Positions 62,290-64,000 of a DNA stretch of 64,000 bases are shown piece by piece. The notes under the pieces are model-generated. The model worked only from the letters and a program-made list of their open reading frames with translations, did no database searches and had not been told where the DNA came from. How positions within the stretch are numbered: the first letter of the stretch is position 1; every line of letters begins with the position of its first letter. The translations under genes were made by a program, and so were the position numbers. The stretch comes from Carallia brachiata (lineage: Eukaryota; Streptophyta; Magnoliopsida; Malpighiales; Rhizophoraceae), in contig JADCRB010000026.1 in NCBI GenBank assembly GCA_021464245.1, positions 3,940,549 through 4,004,548 of the forward strand, given 5' to 3'.

Positions 62290-63755
62290 TGCAAAGAACA
62301 TTCCGAAGAAAAGGAAAGAACTCACCTTTTGTGTTCTTGGCCCTTCAATTCGTAGCTGAAAATGATTACAAAAAGAGAGTCGGCGAGAGAAAAAGTGCAA
62401 CTCTAAAGAACAATTTCAGAATTTATTTCTGCGTACAAAAAAAAAAAAAAGAACAAAAAATCACAACAAGCGGCGGAGAACGAACGCCCCACGATTACTA
62501 TATCAAACATTAATGTAGATCAAAATGGAAACTTCTCAAAAAATTGTTTAGCTTTCAAAGACTTGTAGTTACATGCGGTGCACTGGCTAGCTTTGCTAAT
62601 GCTTGGAGTTCTTGGCATTTCAACTCAATGTGTGACTGTGTAGTAGTTGATTTTCAGATGCATCAAATTTCATGCCCAATAGAGCTTTTTTTTTTCCTTC
62701 TTTTTAAATTAACATGTCCAATGGATTGACTGATTTTTTTTGTTTTTTTGAACGATGGATTGATTGATTTGATTCAGATGTGTTTGGTTTCGAAATTTTT
62801 GGAATTTGGGGTTTTATTTTCAGTACCTAATTTCGAGTTATCTTGAGATTGTATTATTTTATTTTTAATTATTTTTTAATATAAAAAATTTATTACGAGT
62901 ATACCAATAATTAAATTTATAAATTAAAATTAGAATAACTTTATTTATAACGTCACATTCAATCACTTTTAAAAGAATAGACCTATCACTCAAGTCTATT
63001 TAAATTTATAAATTAGATATATTAATTAATTTTATTAATATTTGTATAAACAAAATATTATTTTTTAATTAATTATTTTTAAATAATATTTTTTTACTTA
63101 AATTTTATTTAATATTGACACTTATAAAAAAATTTTAAATATTATATTCTTTACTATCTAGTAAAAAATTAATTTTTTTAAAAAGTTAAAAATTAAATAA
63201 AAAAATTCTCAATATTATTTATAAAATATTATTCTAAAAATATAAAATTATAAAATATAAAAATAAAATTTTTAATATGATATATCTATATAAATTAAAT
63301 ATTTAAATTAAATATTTTATTATTTAATAGAAACAATAAGAACAAAATTAACTAAACACTTCATTAATTTTATCAACAATCAATAACTTAAAATAGAAAT
63401 TAACAATCAACAATTAATAACAGCAATTAACAATAATAACATTTAATAAATAATTCACACAGACCTTGAGTCTTAAGGTACAAACCCCGATTAAAACCTT
63501 AAAATGCATAAATGACATTGGAGCAATAGTTGGAATATGGATTTTTGTTGTCTACCTTGATACTAAAACTGACTAATGTCTACCAGAGAAACAGTTTTTC
63601 TCAAGTCTAGTACTTCAAGTGTAAGATCACACAGGAAAATGAAATTGAAAAAACATTGACCTTAAACGGCCTATGCACCCAAGTCTTTCAGCCACCGTTA
63701 CGTGTGTGCTAATTAACCCCAGTGTGCGGCTCCACGAGGTGCTTTTTTCTGCTGA
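62290..63755. other. Right flank of the copia insertion, unit B spacer
   Basis: It matches 36974-37660 up to about 62985, then jumps to sequence matching 39065-39821. The DUF716 fragment present in unit A is absent. No gene. Confidence 0.6.
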
Positions 63756-64000
63756 TTAGCAGTCATAGACCATGGAAGGTATCCTTGAGCTGAGGACAAC
63801 TTCCAATGGTGTTGCTTTCGGGACGGTCATTCCAGGACTCCCACTCATATCAACAGGCGTGTTTGAAACGGTCTCCAACTCAAACGCATGAAGAAGGCGA
63901 GCAAATGTCAAATGCACATCTGGAGTGCAAATGACACGCCAGGGCACATTCTCCTGCCAGACCCAAATGGCATAAACTCAAAGTTCAGACCCCTGACATC
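63756..64000 (-). pseudogene. CYP82 copy 4, 3' end, cut by the window edge
   Basis: The C-terminal codons ([20 protein letters not shown] ... PSMVYDC, stop 63756-63758) correspond to the end of CYP82-2 exon 2. One base is missing near 63918 (GCACATCTGG against GCACAATCTGG in copy 1), which breaks the frame just after the haem loop. Further upstream, MCPG-loop sequence is still visible to the window edge. Whether the rest of the gene is intact cannot be seen. Confidence 0.85.

Larger units (their letters stand above)
42342..64000. repeat. Segmental duplication, unit B (runs off the window)
   Basis: Copy of unit A, enlarged by three insertions (47145-49024, 51805-52716, 55709-62284) and shortened by a deletion near 62990 that joins sequence matching about 37660 to sequence matching about 39070. 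It ends inside a CYP82 copy at the window edge. Confidence 0.85.

Overview
The window is nuclear DNA from a flowering plant, most likely a woody eudicot. The base composition is AT-rich, genes have GT-AG introns and long AT-rich spacers, and there is a nuclear gene for the chloroplast cytochrome b6f subunit PetM, a REM-type B3 gene, CYP74 and CYP82 cytochromes P450, a Ty1/copia retrotransposon, a short non-autonomous LTR element and a hAT-type MITE. I cannot name the species.

Left part (1-26340), low gene density. An intronless CYP74 (allene oxide synthase-like) pseudogene lies on the minus strand at 691-2130. A seven-exon minus-strand gene for proteasome assembly chaperone 2 (PAC2) spans 6943-10053 and carries one frame break in exon 5. 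A single-exon seven-blade WD40 gene (JINGUBANG-like) at 19306-20697 is cut by one in-frame TAG at 19705. A small ORF at 24543-24767 may be a real gene. The rest is AT-rich spacer with a few repeat-like segments.

Right part (26341-64000), nested segmental duplication. Unit A (about 26341-42341) holds a DUF716 (TMEM45-type) membrane protein gene, a CYP82 P450 convergent to it, petM, a three-domain B3 gene, a fragment of a second DUF716 gene and a second intact CYP82. Unit B (42342 to beyond the window end) repeats this order, but nearly every gene is damaged. DUF716-2 has a frameshift. The CYP82 copy is split by a 1.88-kb LTR element and has also lost its oxygen-binding I-helix motif. petM-2 is full of one-base gaps. 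B3-2 is split by a 912-bp hAT-type MITE, and a 6.6-kb copia element sits in its upstream flank. A 1.4-kb stretch with the DUF716 fragment is missing, and a last CYP82 copy runs off the window edge. Unit A gives the empty site for all three insertions.

Intact genes by my reading are CYP82-1, CYP82-2, DUF716-1 and petM-1. They do not form one pathway: CYP82 enzymes act in specialised metabolism on the ER, PetM in thylakoid electron transport, PAC2 in proteasome assembly. Many single-base differences between the units are in homopolymers, so part of the apparent damage may be consensus error. I found no CRISPR, phage, operon or undescribed defence-type system; the main interest is the layered history of duplication, insertion and gene loss.
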